From Bacteroidia bacterium (lineage in GTDB: Bacteria > Bacteroidota > Bacteroidia > Bacteroidales > Paludibacteraceae): a stretch of DNA of 64,000 nucleotides. The stretch spans positions 17,069 through 81,068 of the forward strand of contig SAAO01000018.1 in assembly GCA_009929375.1 (NCBI GenBank), read 5' to 3'. Positions 25,991 to 33,461 of this stretch are shown in pieces. The position numbers were made by a program, and so were the translations under genes. Each line of letters opens with the position of its first letter. Within the stretch, counting starts at the first letter, position 1. A model generated the notes under the pieces. The model was not told the origin of the DNA. It saw only the letters and a list, made by a program, of their open reading frames with translations, and did not search any database.

Positions 25991-27640
25991 ATGAAAAAAA
26001 TATTATTATTTTCCGCAATACTTAGTAGTTTTCTGTGGTTTAGCTCCTGCGACCCCGAGAATGTGATTGACGATCAGGGCAAAGACACTGACACACTCGA
26101 TTATGTTTGGGATGAAACCAAAGTAATTGACATAAAACTCAACAGCACTTCCATAGAATGTAACAGCACAAATGTGTCCATCAACGGACAAAATGCTGTT
26201 ATCACAAAAAAAGGAACCTACAAACTTTCGGGAACTCTCGAAAATGGCCAGATTGTGGTAAATGCTTCGGGAATTGTGCGACTCTTGCTCAACAACGTAA
26301 ACATCACCAGCCAAACTACTTCTGCCATTTACGTAGCCGATGCCAAAAGGGCAATTATCTTTTTACCCGAAGGCACGAACAACACAATTACCGACGGACC
26401 AAACTATGTAATGACTGCCGACAGTATCAATTCAACGATTTACAGTCGCGACTATATGGCTATTGCCGGTTCCGGAAAACTAACTGTAAATGCAAATTAT
26501 AACAGCGCCATTTCGTCGCGTGACGAATTGATTATTGAAAGTGGCGATATCACCGTAAATTCAGTAGGGCTGGGTATCAAAGGTAAAGACTATCTGATTA
26601 TCAACGGAGGTAAATTCAACATTAAAAGTGGTGGCGATGGACTGAAATCGGACAAGGATTCAACCGAAAACGAAGGTTTTATTGAGATCAACAACGGAGA
26701 ATTCGATATCATTTCGGATCAGGATGCTATATCGGCGCAAACTGAATTGAGAATTAAAAATGGCACATTCCGCATAACCACTGGCGGCGGAAGCAACTTT
26801 ACGTCGGATCTTATTTCGGCCAAAGGATTGAAGTCGCAGGACAGAATTACAATTGAAAATGGTGGTTTCACACTCGACTGTGCTGATAATATTATAGACG
26901 CCGACAATCATCTGACCATCAATGGAGGAAATTTTGTTTTAAGCTCGGGCAACAAACCTCTTGACTCTGATTCAACTCTGACTATCAACGGAGGAACAGT
27001 GCAGATTACAAAATCTGTAAAAGGAATCAGTTCTCATCACATTGCTGTTAACGGAGGACTTGTGACGGTTTTATCGCGCAACGACTGTATGAAAGCTTCG
27101 CTGGGTGCTGAGCTTACCACCGACGATGGCAGTTCGATAAGTATAAACGGTGGTATGGTGACATTAAGCTCCGACAAGGGTGATGCACTCGACAGCAACG
27201 GAAGTATTCTGATTGGCGGAGGCGCAACTATTGTACAAGGCTCGGCTACCAAGCCCGACGATGCTGTTTCGTACCGCAGTACATTCAAAATCAATGGAGG
27301 AAGCATGTATGCTGCTGGAGCCACTTCGCTTCTGCCACAAAATGATTCGCAGCAAAATTCACTGGCGGTAAGTTTTAGCATTATTCAGCCTCCCGGACAG
27401 ATTTTCTGCATTCAAACCGAAGCTGGAGTTACTGTAGCTGCCTTTAAAGCTACACGCTATTCATACTTCTTCATGACTTCATTCCCCGGATTAGAAACCG
27501 GAAAGACCTATAATTTATACACAGGTGGTACATTGACTGGCACCGACATAGGTGGTTATTACATTGATGGAGTTTATACACCGGGTGCAAAGAAAACCAC
27601 ATTTACAGTAAATCAGAGAGTCACTTCGATAAAGCTGTAA
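25991..27640 (+). CDS. Cthe_2159-like beta-helix lipoprotein (carbohydrate-binding type)
   Basis: This 549-residue lipoprotein has its lipobox cysteine near residue 20 (FLWFSSC). Most of the chain is a repetitive right-handed beta-helix with short N-G-G turns: LTVNANYNSAISSRDELIIE, LIINGGKFNIKSGGDGLKS, FEINNGEFDIIS-like rungs and TLTINGGTVQI. This pattern fits the carbohydrate-binding Cthe_2159 family. In other genomes that family sits beside VTC, DUF4956 and CotH-type genes. It begins 25 bases after the DUF2490 gene and is the last gene of the module, closed by a terminator. Acidic residues in SDKDSTENEG and SDQDAIS loops could bind calcium. A role in surface binding is an inference. Confidence 0.8.
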   Translation: MKKILLFSAILSSFLWFSSCDPENVIDDQGKDTDTLDYVWDETKVIDIKLNSTSIECNSTNVSINGQNAVITKKGTYKLSGTLENGQIVVNASGIVRLLLNNVNITSQTTSAIYVADAKRAIIFLPEGTNNTITDGPNYVMTADSINSTIYSRDYMAIAGSGKLTVNANYNSAISSRDELIIESGDITVNSVGLGIKGKDYLIINGGKFNIKSGGDGLKSDKDSTENEGFIEINNGEFDIISDQDAISAQTELRIKNGTFRITTGGGSNFTSDLISAKGLKSQDRITIENGGFTLDCADNIIDADNHLTINGGNFVLSSGNKPLDSDSTLTINGGTVQITKSVKGISSHHIAVNGGLVTVLSRNDCMKASLGAELTTDDGSSISINGGMVTLSSDKGDALDSNGSILIGGGATIVQGSATKPDDAVSYRSTFKINGGSMYAAGATSLLPQNDSQQNSLAVSFSIIQPPGQIFCIQTEAGVTVAAFKATRYSYFFMTSFPGLETGKTYNLYTGGTLTGTDIGGYYIDGVYTPGAKKTTFTVNQRVTSIKL

Positions 27641-27663
27641 GTATACAAAACTTATAAAATTTG

Positions 27664-27695
27664 AAAGCAGTGAATTGACGTTCACTGCTTTTTTT
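27664..27695 (+). terminator. Rho-independent terminator after the VTC module
   Basis: AAAGCAGTGAA (27664-27674) pairs perfectly with TTCACTGCTTT (27681-27691) around a 6-base loop and runs into Ts. It closes the four-gene module 23 bases after its stop codon. Confidence 0.85.
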
Positions 27696-27760
27696 GTTTT
27701 CGAACATTCAACCTTCTGTATTGTTTAAACAAAAACAAAGTCAATGCTGAATAAATATTT

Positions 27761-28570
27761 ATGCTGAATAATCTATCGAAATACGGTGAAAACACTGAGC
27801 GTATGCCTGTTGTGTTTGTGGGTCACGGTAGCCCAATGAATGCAATTGAGGACAATGAATTCAGCAGATCGTGGCAGAAACTTTCGCAAAACATCTTGCA
27901 ACCGAAAGCAATACTTTGCGTGTCGGCTCACTGGGAAACATATGGCACCAGCGTTACGGCTATGGAACATCCGTCAACAATTCACGATTTTGGCGGTTTT
28001 CCGCGCGAACTTTACAATGTACAATATCCGGCTGAAGGTAGTCCTGCACTCGCCAGCGATCTGATAAAGAATGTAAAATCTCACATTGTACAGGCCGATT
28101 TAAACGATTGGGGCTTAGATCACGGCACATGGAGTGTGCTGCGACATATTTATCCAGATGCCAACATTCCTGTGCTGCAGTTAAGCCTGAACCGTAATTT
28201 AAAACCATCTGAACATTATAGTCTGGCAAGCGAATTACATGCACTGCGTCACAAAGGTATACTCATTATGGGAAGCGGCAATATGGTACACAATTTAAGA
28301 CTTGTGGACTGGCGCAATCAGGACAATGCCTATACATGGGCTGCAGAAGCAAACGAGACAATGAAAAACCACATTTTAAGTGGAAATCACAAAGCACTTA
28401 TCAATTTTGATACTCAGGGCGAAGCTTTCAGACTGTCGATTCCCACTGCAGAGCACTTTTTACCATTGCTTTACGTGCTCGGATTGCAGCAAAAGGATGA
28501 ACAACTCACTTTCTTTAATGATAAATTGCAGATGGGCTCACTATCAATGACCGGGCTGATAATTGGCTGA
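27761..28570 (+). CDS. Extradiol ring-cleavage dioxygenase (DODA/YgiD type)
   Basis: This 269-residue protein belongs to the class III extradiol dioxygenases (LigB fold), of the DODA/YgiD type that opens catechol rings such as 4,5-DOPA. Metal ligands are recognisable in PVVFVGHGSPMNAIED, ILCVSAHWETYG and LIMGSGNMVHNLRL. YNVQYPAEGSPALA and DWGLDHGTWSVLRH (with the catalytic histidine) are highly typical. The ATG at 27761 is used; an ATG 14 codons later is also possible. It stands alone between the VTC module terminator and a tRNA gene. Confidence 0.9.
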   Translation: MLNNLSKYGENTERMPVVFVGHGSPMNAIEDNEFSRSWQKLSQNILQPKAILCVSAHWETYGTSVTAMEHPSTIHDFGGFPRELYNVQYPAEGSPALASDLIKNVKSHIVQADLNDWGLDHGTWSVLRHIYPDANIPVLQLSLNRNLKPSEHYSLASELHALRHKGILIMGSGNMVHNLRLVDWRNQDNAYTWAAEANETMKNHILSGNHKALINFDTQGEAFRLSIPTAEHFLPLLYVLGLQQKDEQLTFFNDKLQMGSLSMTGLIIG

Positions 28571-28662
28571 GGTATTTTCTGTGCAATGTGATTTTTGAAC
28601 AAAAAATATCAAAATGACCACATTTATTTACAAAAAACGGGCTCCGAAAAAATATTTTTGAT

Positions 28663-28670
28663 TACATTTG
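28663..28670 (+). promoter_or_regulatory. -7 promoter element (TACATTTG) for tRNA-Lys
   Basis: TACATTTG matches TAnnTTTG and ends 22 bases before the tRNA. A second match, TATTTTTG, lies 10 bases upstream (28653-28660). Either could start the tRNA transcript. Confidence 0.5.
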
Positions 28671-28692
28671 CAACTCAAAAATTAATGTGACC

Positions 28693-28765
28693 GACTTCGT
28701 AGCTCAGTTGGTAGAGCAACAGACTCTTAATCTGTGGGGCGTGGGTTCGACCCCCACCGGGGTCA
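28693..28765 (+). tRNA. tRNA-Lys (anticodon CTT)
   Basis: This is a complete 73-base cloverleaf. The acceptor arm is GACTTCG with CGGGGTC (two G-U pairs) and discriminator A. The D arm is GCTC...GAGC. The anticodon stem is ACAGA/TCTGT with loop CTCTTAA, giving anticodon CTT (lysine, codon AAG). The T arm is GTGGG-TTCGACC-CCCAC. The CCA end is not encoded. Confidence 0.95.
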
Positions 28766-28855
28766 CAAATTTTTATTCAAACATAAGAAAGCCATATACC
28801 TTAACGGAATATGGCTTTTTTGATCACAGAACTGAACAAATAAATAATTCTAAAA

Positions 28856-30250
28856 ATGAAAAAACTGATTTTATTTGCATTAACACTACTTTTCAGCTGC
28901 TTTGCACAGGCTCAGGTTCCGGCTTTTCCCGGTGCACTGGGCGGAGGAGCTTATGTGACCGGAGGCCGCGGAGGTAAAGTACTGGTGGTAAATTCACTTG
29001 CCGACGATGGCAGCGAGGGAACACTCCGCTGGGCCATTGATCAGAAGGGTGCGCGAATCATCGTGTTTCGCGTGGCCGGAATAATTGAACTACAGTCGGA
29101 ACTCAAGATAAATCGCGGTCATGTTACCATTGCCGGACAGTCGGCTCCGGGCGATGGCATTACCATTAAAAATCATCCGGTGGTAGTAAGTTCCGACAAC
29201 GTCATCATCCGTTTCATACGTTTTCGTATGGGTGATGAATTTTTCGAACAGGAAGATGCACTGAAAGGTTTGCGCAAGAAGGATATCATGATAGATCATT
29301 GCTCGATGAGCTGGAGCACCGACGAATGTGCTTCGTTTTACGATAACGAAAATTTCACGCTGCAATGGTGTATTCTGTCGGAAAGTTTGAGAAATTCAAC
29401 TCATAAAAAAGGTTCACATGGCTACGGAGGAATTTGGGGCGGCAAAAAAGCATCGTTCCACCACAATCTTCTGGCACATCACGACAGTCGCAATCCGCGC
29501 TTTTGCGGAAGCCGTTACAGCAATCAGCCCGAACTCGAAAAAGTTGATTTCCGCAACAATGTAATTTATAACTGGGGAAGCAACAGTGGCTATGCAGGCG
29601 AAGGTGGCGAATATAATATCATAAACAATTACTATAAACCCGGCCCTGCCACACTCGCCGGAAGTGGAAAACACACTTACCGCATTTTCTCACCAAATGC
29701 CGATGAAGGAGCAAATGCTCAGGCTCAGGGTGTTTGGGGAAAATTCTTTCTAAAAGGAAATGTAATGCACGGTCGCAAAAACGTAAGCCGCAACAATCTC
29801 CTTGGTTTTCATCCGAACACCGACGACAAAACTATAAAAACTGAAGATTTGCTTTTAAAGGAAGAAGTAAAACTGTTTGAATTTCCACGTCAGTGCGCGA
29901 AAAAAGCCTACACTCAGGTATTGAAAAAAGCAGGAGCCAGTTTCGTTCGCGACGAAGTGGACAAACGCATTGTGCAGGAAGTTAAAGCGGGCTCATACAC
30001 TTTTACCGGATCGAACGGTAGCAAAAACGGGCTTATTGATTCGCAAAAAGACGTAGGAGGCTGGCCCGTCTACACCTACAACGCAGCCAATGTTCCGGCC
30101 GATAGTGATATGGATGGCATGCCCGACGAATGGGAAATAAAGAACAAACTCGACAAAAATAATCCGGCCGATGCGTCTGTGACCGGTTTAAATAAAAATT
30201 ATACAAATATCGAAGTATATCTGAATAGTCTGGTAAATCATTTATATTGA
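28856..30250 (+). CDS. Secreted pectate lyase (polysaccharide lyase family 1 type)
   Basis: This 464-residue protein has a signal peptide (MKKLILFALTLLFSCFAQAQ) and a right-handed parallel beta-helix of the PL1 pectate lyase type. Typical blocks are FPGALGGGAYVTGGRGGKVL, VTIAGQSAPGDGITIK, IIRFIRFRMGD, IMIDHCSMSWSTDE, NPRFCGSRYSNQPELE and VDFRNNVIYNWG. It should cleave polygalacturonate by beta-elimination with calcium. A C-terminal segment DSDMDGMPDEWEIKNKLD resembles a calcium-binding linker common in Bacteroidota lyases. No T9SS sorting domain is visible, so it is likely periplasmic or soluble. A hairpin follows the gene. Confidence 0.9.
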   Translation: MKKLILFALTLLFSCFAQAQVPAFPGALGGGAYVTGGRGGKVLVVNSLADDGSEGTLRWAIDQKGARIIVFRVAGIIELQSELKINRGHVTIAGQSAPGDGITIKNHPVVVSSDNVIIRFIRFRMGDEFFEQEDALKGLRKKDIMIDHCSMSWSTDECASFYDNENFTLQWCILSESLRNSTHKKGSHGYGGIWGGKKASFHHNLLAHHDSRNPRFCGSRYSNQPELEKVDFRNNVIYNWGSNSGYAGEGGEYNIINNYYKPGPATLAGSGKHTYRIFSPNADEGANAQAQGVWGKFFLKGNVMHGRKNVSRNNLLGFHPNTDDKTIKTEDLLLKEEVKLFEFPRQCAKKAYTQVLKKAGASFVRDEVDKRIVQEVKAGSYTFTGSNGSKNGLIDSQKDVGGWPVYTYNAANVPADSDMDGMPDEWEIKNKLDKNNPADASVTGLNKNYTNIEVYLNSLVNHLY

Positions 30251-30280
30251 TTTACTGACTTTTACTTATTTCAAAAACCG

Positions 30281-30324
30281 GGAACAGGCTGAAGACTGAT
30301 TGAAATCAGACTACAGCCTGTTCC
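30281..30324 (+). terminator. Terminator hairpin after pectate lyase
   Basis: GGAACAGGCTG (30281-30291) pairs with CAGCCTGTTCC (30314-30324). An inner stem CTGAT/ATCAG extends the structure. Only a weak T-rich tail follows. Confidence 0.6.
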
Positions 30325-30396
30325 TGTTATATATCACAACGGCATTTATTACACACATTGCGGTAATATGTACACATATATTGACGGTTATGATAT

Positions 30397-30404
30397 TATT
30401 TTTG
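30397..30404 (+). promoter_or_regulatory. -7 promoter element (TATTTTTG) for the T9SS-sorted protein
   Basis: TATTTTTG is an exact TAnnTTTG match 39 bases before the ATG at 30444, after the pectate lyase terminator. Confidence 0.5.
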
Positions 30405-30443
30405 AGTTTAGAAAATTATGTCTAACATCTAAAATAAATGATC

Positions 30444-31247
30444 ATGAAAAAAACATTACTTTTTATTGCTGCAACAATGTTTACTTTTTCACTGAGTGCC
30501 CAAAGAACATGGGTTGTAGGTGACGATGCAACGAATTTTCCTGTAAGCGCTGGCATTGGTGCCGGACCTGATAAATCTGTTTTTGTTGCCGATTTAGGCA
30601 TACATACAGGTACAGCGACAAATACAAATATGGGACAGGTTGAAGCTTCTTCAAAGTCTTTTGGAGATATAACCTACCCAAACAGATTCAAAATGAACGG
30701 AGCTGGTTATCCAAGTGCGGCTGATACTCAAACTACTCCTGCTGTTGGTGAAACCACATACTACACTCCAACACAACGTTTCCTCACTATAAAGGTTACC
30801 GGAGCAGGAACTATAAAAATACAAGGAGTTACCGGATCCAGTTCCTCAACACGAAGACTTTTCGTAACCAATGGAACAAGTCTTGTTGGAACAATGGTTT
30901 TCGAAGCAGGGTCTGCAATCAGTGAACAAACAGTTGAATATACCGGAGGAGAAGCAGTTCTTTATATTTTCGGAAATCAATCGATAAATTTATATCGTAT
31001 TGAAGCAACTTCAGCAACCACGCACACTTCATTAACCTCATCTGTAAACAACATTTTCACTGACAAAGGCATTCGTTTCGACGGTGTAAAACTTACAAAC
31101 GAATCAAACTTATCGTTAAGAGTTTACAATACTCTTGGAAAAGAAGTAGCCCGCGCCAACTCTGAAATCAATATGAGTACTTTGCCGAAGGGCGTTTACA
31201 TGGTTCGTGCCGAAGGAGTTAAAGGTGCTTTCAAATTCTCAAAATAG
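30444..31247 (+). CDS. T9SS type A sorting domain secreted protein
   Basis: This 267-residue protein has a signal peptide (MKKTLLFIAATMFTFSLSAQ) and ends with a T9SS type A sorting domain (about residues 195-267: SLRVYNTLGKEVARANSEIN, STLPKGVYMVRAEG and a short basic tail). It is therefore exported to the cell surface by the type IX system. The middle part (25-190) is a beta-rich, serine/threonine-rich domain of unknown function, with RFLTIKVTGAGTIKIQGVTG and AVLYIFGNQSINLYRIEA. It may bind polysaccharide, given the pectate lyase next to it, but this is an inference. The second ATG at 30444 gives the best signal peptide. Confidence 0.8.
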   Translation: MKKTLLFIAATMFTFSLSAQRTWVVGDDATNFPVSAGIGAGPDKSVFVADLGIHTGTATNTNMGQVEASSKSFGDITYPNRFKMNGAGYPSAADTQTTPAVGETTYYTPTQRFLTIKVTGAGTIKIQGVTGSSSSTRRLFVTNGTSLVGTMVFEAGSAISEQTVEYTGGEAVLYIFGNQSINLYRIEATSATTHTSLTSSVNNIFTDKGIRFDGVKLTNESNLSLRVYNTLGKEVARANSEINMSTLPKGVYMVRAEGVKGAFKFSK

Positions 31248-31256
31248 TTTTTTAAG

Positions 31257-31310
31257 GTTTCGCACAAAAAAAGGAGACAAATTAAATTGTCTCCTTTTTT
31301 TGTGCGAAAC
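31257..31310. terminator. Long bidirectional terminator between T9SS protein and recA
   Basis: Perfect 24-base arms (31257-31280 and 31287-31310) surround a 6-base loop. The core GGAGACAA/TTGTCTCC is flanked by a seven-A and seven-T run inside the stem, so it can serve both converging transcripts. Confidence 0.9.
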
Positions 31311-31319
31311 ATCAAATGA

Positions 31320-32345
31320 TTAGTTTTTTGCTTCTTTGATTGCTTCCACAATTTTGGCTTCGAGTTCGGCAGCCAAATCCGGATTATCACGAATCACATT
31401 TTTCGAAGCATCACGTCCCTGCGCAAGTTTAGTATCGCCATAGCTAAACCACGAGCCACTTTTCTTAACAATACCATATTCCACTCCAAGATCGAGAATT
31501 TCACCTGTTTTCGAAATTCCTTCGCCGAACATAATGTCGAATTCAGCCTTACGGAAAGGAGGTGCCACTTTGTTTTTCACCACTTTTACGCGGGTTTGGT
31601 TACCAATCGCGTCTTCTCCATCCTTCAACTGGCCGATACGGCGAATATCCAGACGAACCGAAGCGTAGAACTTCAAGGCGTTACCACCGGTTGTGGTTTC
31701 AGGATTTCCGAACATTACACCAATCTTATCGCGCAACTGGTTGATAAAGATACAGGTTGTATTTGTCTTGTTGATATTGGCGGTAAGTTTACGCAAAGCC
31801 TGCGACATAAGGCGCGCCTGCAAACCCATTTTCGAGTCGCCCATATCACCTTCGAGTTCAGCTTTGGGAGTAAGAGCAGCAACCGAGTCAATCACCACAA
31901 TATCCACAGCCGACGAGCGGATCAACTGATCGGCAATTTCGAGTGCCTGCTCACCATTATCAGGTTGCGAAATCAGCAGTTCGTCGATATTTACACCTAA
32001 TTTTTCAGCATAAAAACGATCGAATGCATGCTCGGCATCGATAATTGCTGCAATACCACCGGCTTTCTGAGCTTCCGCAATGGCATGTATGGCCAGGGTT
32101 GTTTTACCCGACGATTCAGGTCCGTAAATTTCAATCACACGACCACGCGGATAACCGCCCACGCCCAATGCAATATTCAAACCCACCGAGCCGGTCGAAA
32201 TCACAGGAACATCTTCCACTTTGCTGTCGCCCAGTTTCATAATAGTACCTTTTCCGTGATCTTTTTCAATTTTATCCATTGCCAGTTGCAATGCTTTCAG
32301 TTTTTCAAGCGAAGGTTTTTTAGCTTCGTCAATTTTCTCTGCCAT
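31320..32345 (-). CDS. recA: Recombinase RecA
   Basis: RecA forms filaments on single-stranded DNA, drives strand exchange and stimulates SOS cleavage. The protein is 341 residues, normal for the family. Walker A is [10 protein letters not shown] at residues 75-84. [57 protein letters not shown] and [20 protein letters not shown] are intact. It is a single-gene unit on the minus strand, ended by the 24-bp hairpin. A TACCTTTG element lies upstream. I saw no obvious SOS box in its promoter, though its consensus in this group is not well defined. Confidence 0.98.
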   Translation of the reverse strand: MAEKIDEAKKPSLEKLKALQLAMDKIEKDHGKGTIMKLGDSKVEDVPVISTGSVGLNIALGVGGYPRGRVIEIYGPESSGKTTLAIHAIAEAQKAGGIAAIIDAEHAFDRFYAEKLGVNIDELLISQPDNGEQALEIADQLIRSSAVDIVVIDSVAALTPKAELEGDMGDSKMGLQARLMSQALRKLTANINKTNTTCIFINQLRDKIGVMFGNPETTTGGNALKFYASVRLDIRRIGQLKDGEDAIGNQTRVKVVKNKVAPPFRKAEFDIMFGEGISKTGEILDLGVEYGIVKKSGSWFSYGDTKLAQGRDASKNVIRDNPDLAAELEAKIVEAIKEAKN

Positions 32346-32425
32346 AGTTTATTATATTATTTATTTTTTTTGATATCACACTAAAAAAATGCCGGGAGAA
32401 CTAAGCTGTTTTCCCAAGCCTGTGA

Positions 32426-32433
32426 CAAAGGTA
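32426..32433 (-). promoter_or_regulatory. -7 promoter element (TACCTTTG) for recA
   Basis: On the minus strand the bases read TACCTTTG, matching TAnnTTTG, about 80 bases before the recA start codon. Confidence 0.5.
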
Positions 32434-32639
32434 TAATTTATTTTTTATTCATAATACAGAAAAATACAAATGATTTGTGAATTGTTGAAAACAAAAATGT
32501 ACGAACCGTTTAGAGCTATCTGTAAAAACTAAATCGGAAAAAATGAACTGATCAAAAAAGAATAATTTGTGAATATAATTGTAATAATCAGCCGCAAAAA
32601 TCGTTAATACAAGAAAACCATTCACAAAACCCTGAAGCT

Positions 32640-33455
32640 ATGCTTAACAAAATCCCCCTGTTCACGATTCTACAGTTTTTCTGCATTACAGTTATTTTTA
32701 ATTCCTGTGCACTGATCACAGAACCCTCACCATGGAACGAAGAGGTTGTTCCGGTTGTTTTTTCGATTATTACACCTGGCGAAGAAGTACAGGTTTATGT
32801 GGGAACTTCATACTCAGAAGACACTACAACCAATCATTACACCCCCTCAAAAGTATTTATTTCAGAAAAAGACAGCAGTTGGATTGAATTAAATGCTCAG
32901 GACAGCGCTGTGTACAGCACTAATAATATTCATATAAAAAGCGGCAGCACTTATTTGCTTAAAGTTGAAACCGGCACAGAAACTGTGTATGCACAAACCA
33001 CTGTTCCTACTCTGGACGCAGAAATAATTGACGGAAAATGCATCCGGATTTCAGATTCCAGCGGTGACAATGTGAATGTATCTACCTATAATTGCTTGCT
33101 TAAAGTTCAGCTCCGCTTTTCGGAAAACAAAGAATACGGCTATTACCTGACGGCATTTTCAAATGTGATTGCTTCATTTCTTTTTTCAGGCTCCGAAACT
33201 TTTGAACTACCCAATTTTATAGTCGAAAGGAGAGTCAGTGCATTCAATATTCAAATGACGACTGTAGATCCTAACCTAAAAAAATTCCTACGGGCTGTAG
33301 AAATCGAGTCTTCCACATTCGATGGCGGTGACATCACATATGTCTTAGCTTTGTATGGAGGCAACTATCCGGCATATTCAAATATTACAAACGGAGTAGG
33401 TTTGTTCGGAAGTTTCGTAAAAAACAGCAAACTGATTTATGTAACCAACAACTAA
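32640..33455 (+). CDS. DUF4249 lipoprotein, copy a
   Basis: This 271-residue lipoprotein (lipobox cysteine near residue 23, VIFNSC) belongs to DUF4249, a Bacteroidota family encoded next to TonB receptors. Family features are PVVFSIITPGEEVQVYVGTS, VFISEKDSSWIEL and the closing YSNITNGVGLFGSFVKN, a G-x-G-x-F-x-S motif shared by all three copies in this window. The fold is two beta-sandwich modules. It probably sits in the outer membrane as an accessory to the receptor encoded 6 bases downstream. The ligand is unknown. It starts a plus-strand block after recA. Confidence 0.85.
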   Translation: MLNKIPLFTILQFFCITVIFNSCALITEPSPWNEEVVPVVFSIITPGEEVQVYVGTSYSEDTTTNHYTPSKVFISEKDSSWIELNAQDSAVYSTNNIHIKSGSTYLLKVETGTETVYAQTTVPTLDAEIIDGKCIRISDSSGDNVNVSTYNCLLKVQLRFSENKEYGYYLTAFSNVIASFLFSGSETFELPNFIVERRVSAFNIQMTTVDPNLKKFLRAVEIESSTFDGGDITYVLALYGGNYPAYSNITNGVGLFGSFVKNSKLIYVTNN

Positions 33456-33461
33456 GCCGTG

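Noticed and set aside
28690..28697. tRNA acceptor arm starting at the earlier GACCGAC
   Set aside because: It does not pair with CGGGGTC; starting at 28693 gives seven pairs and the proper TA before the D arm.
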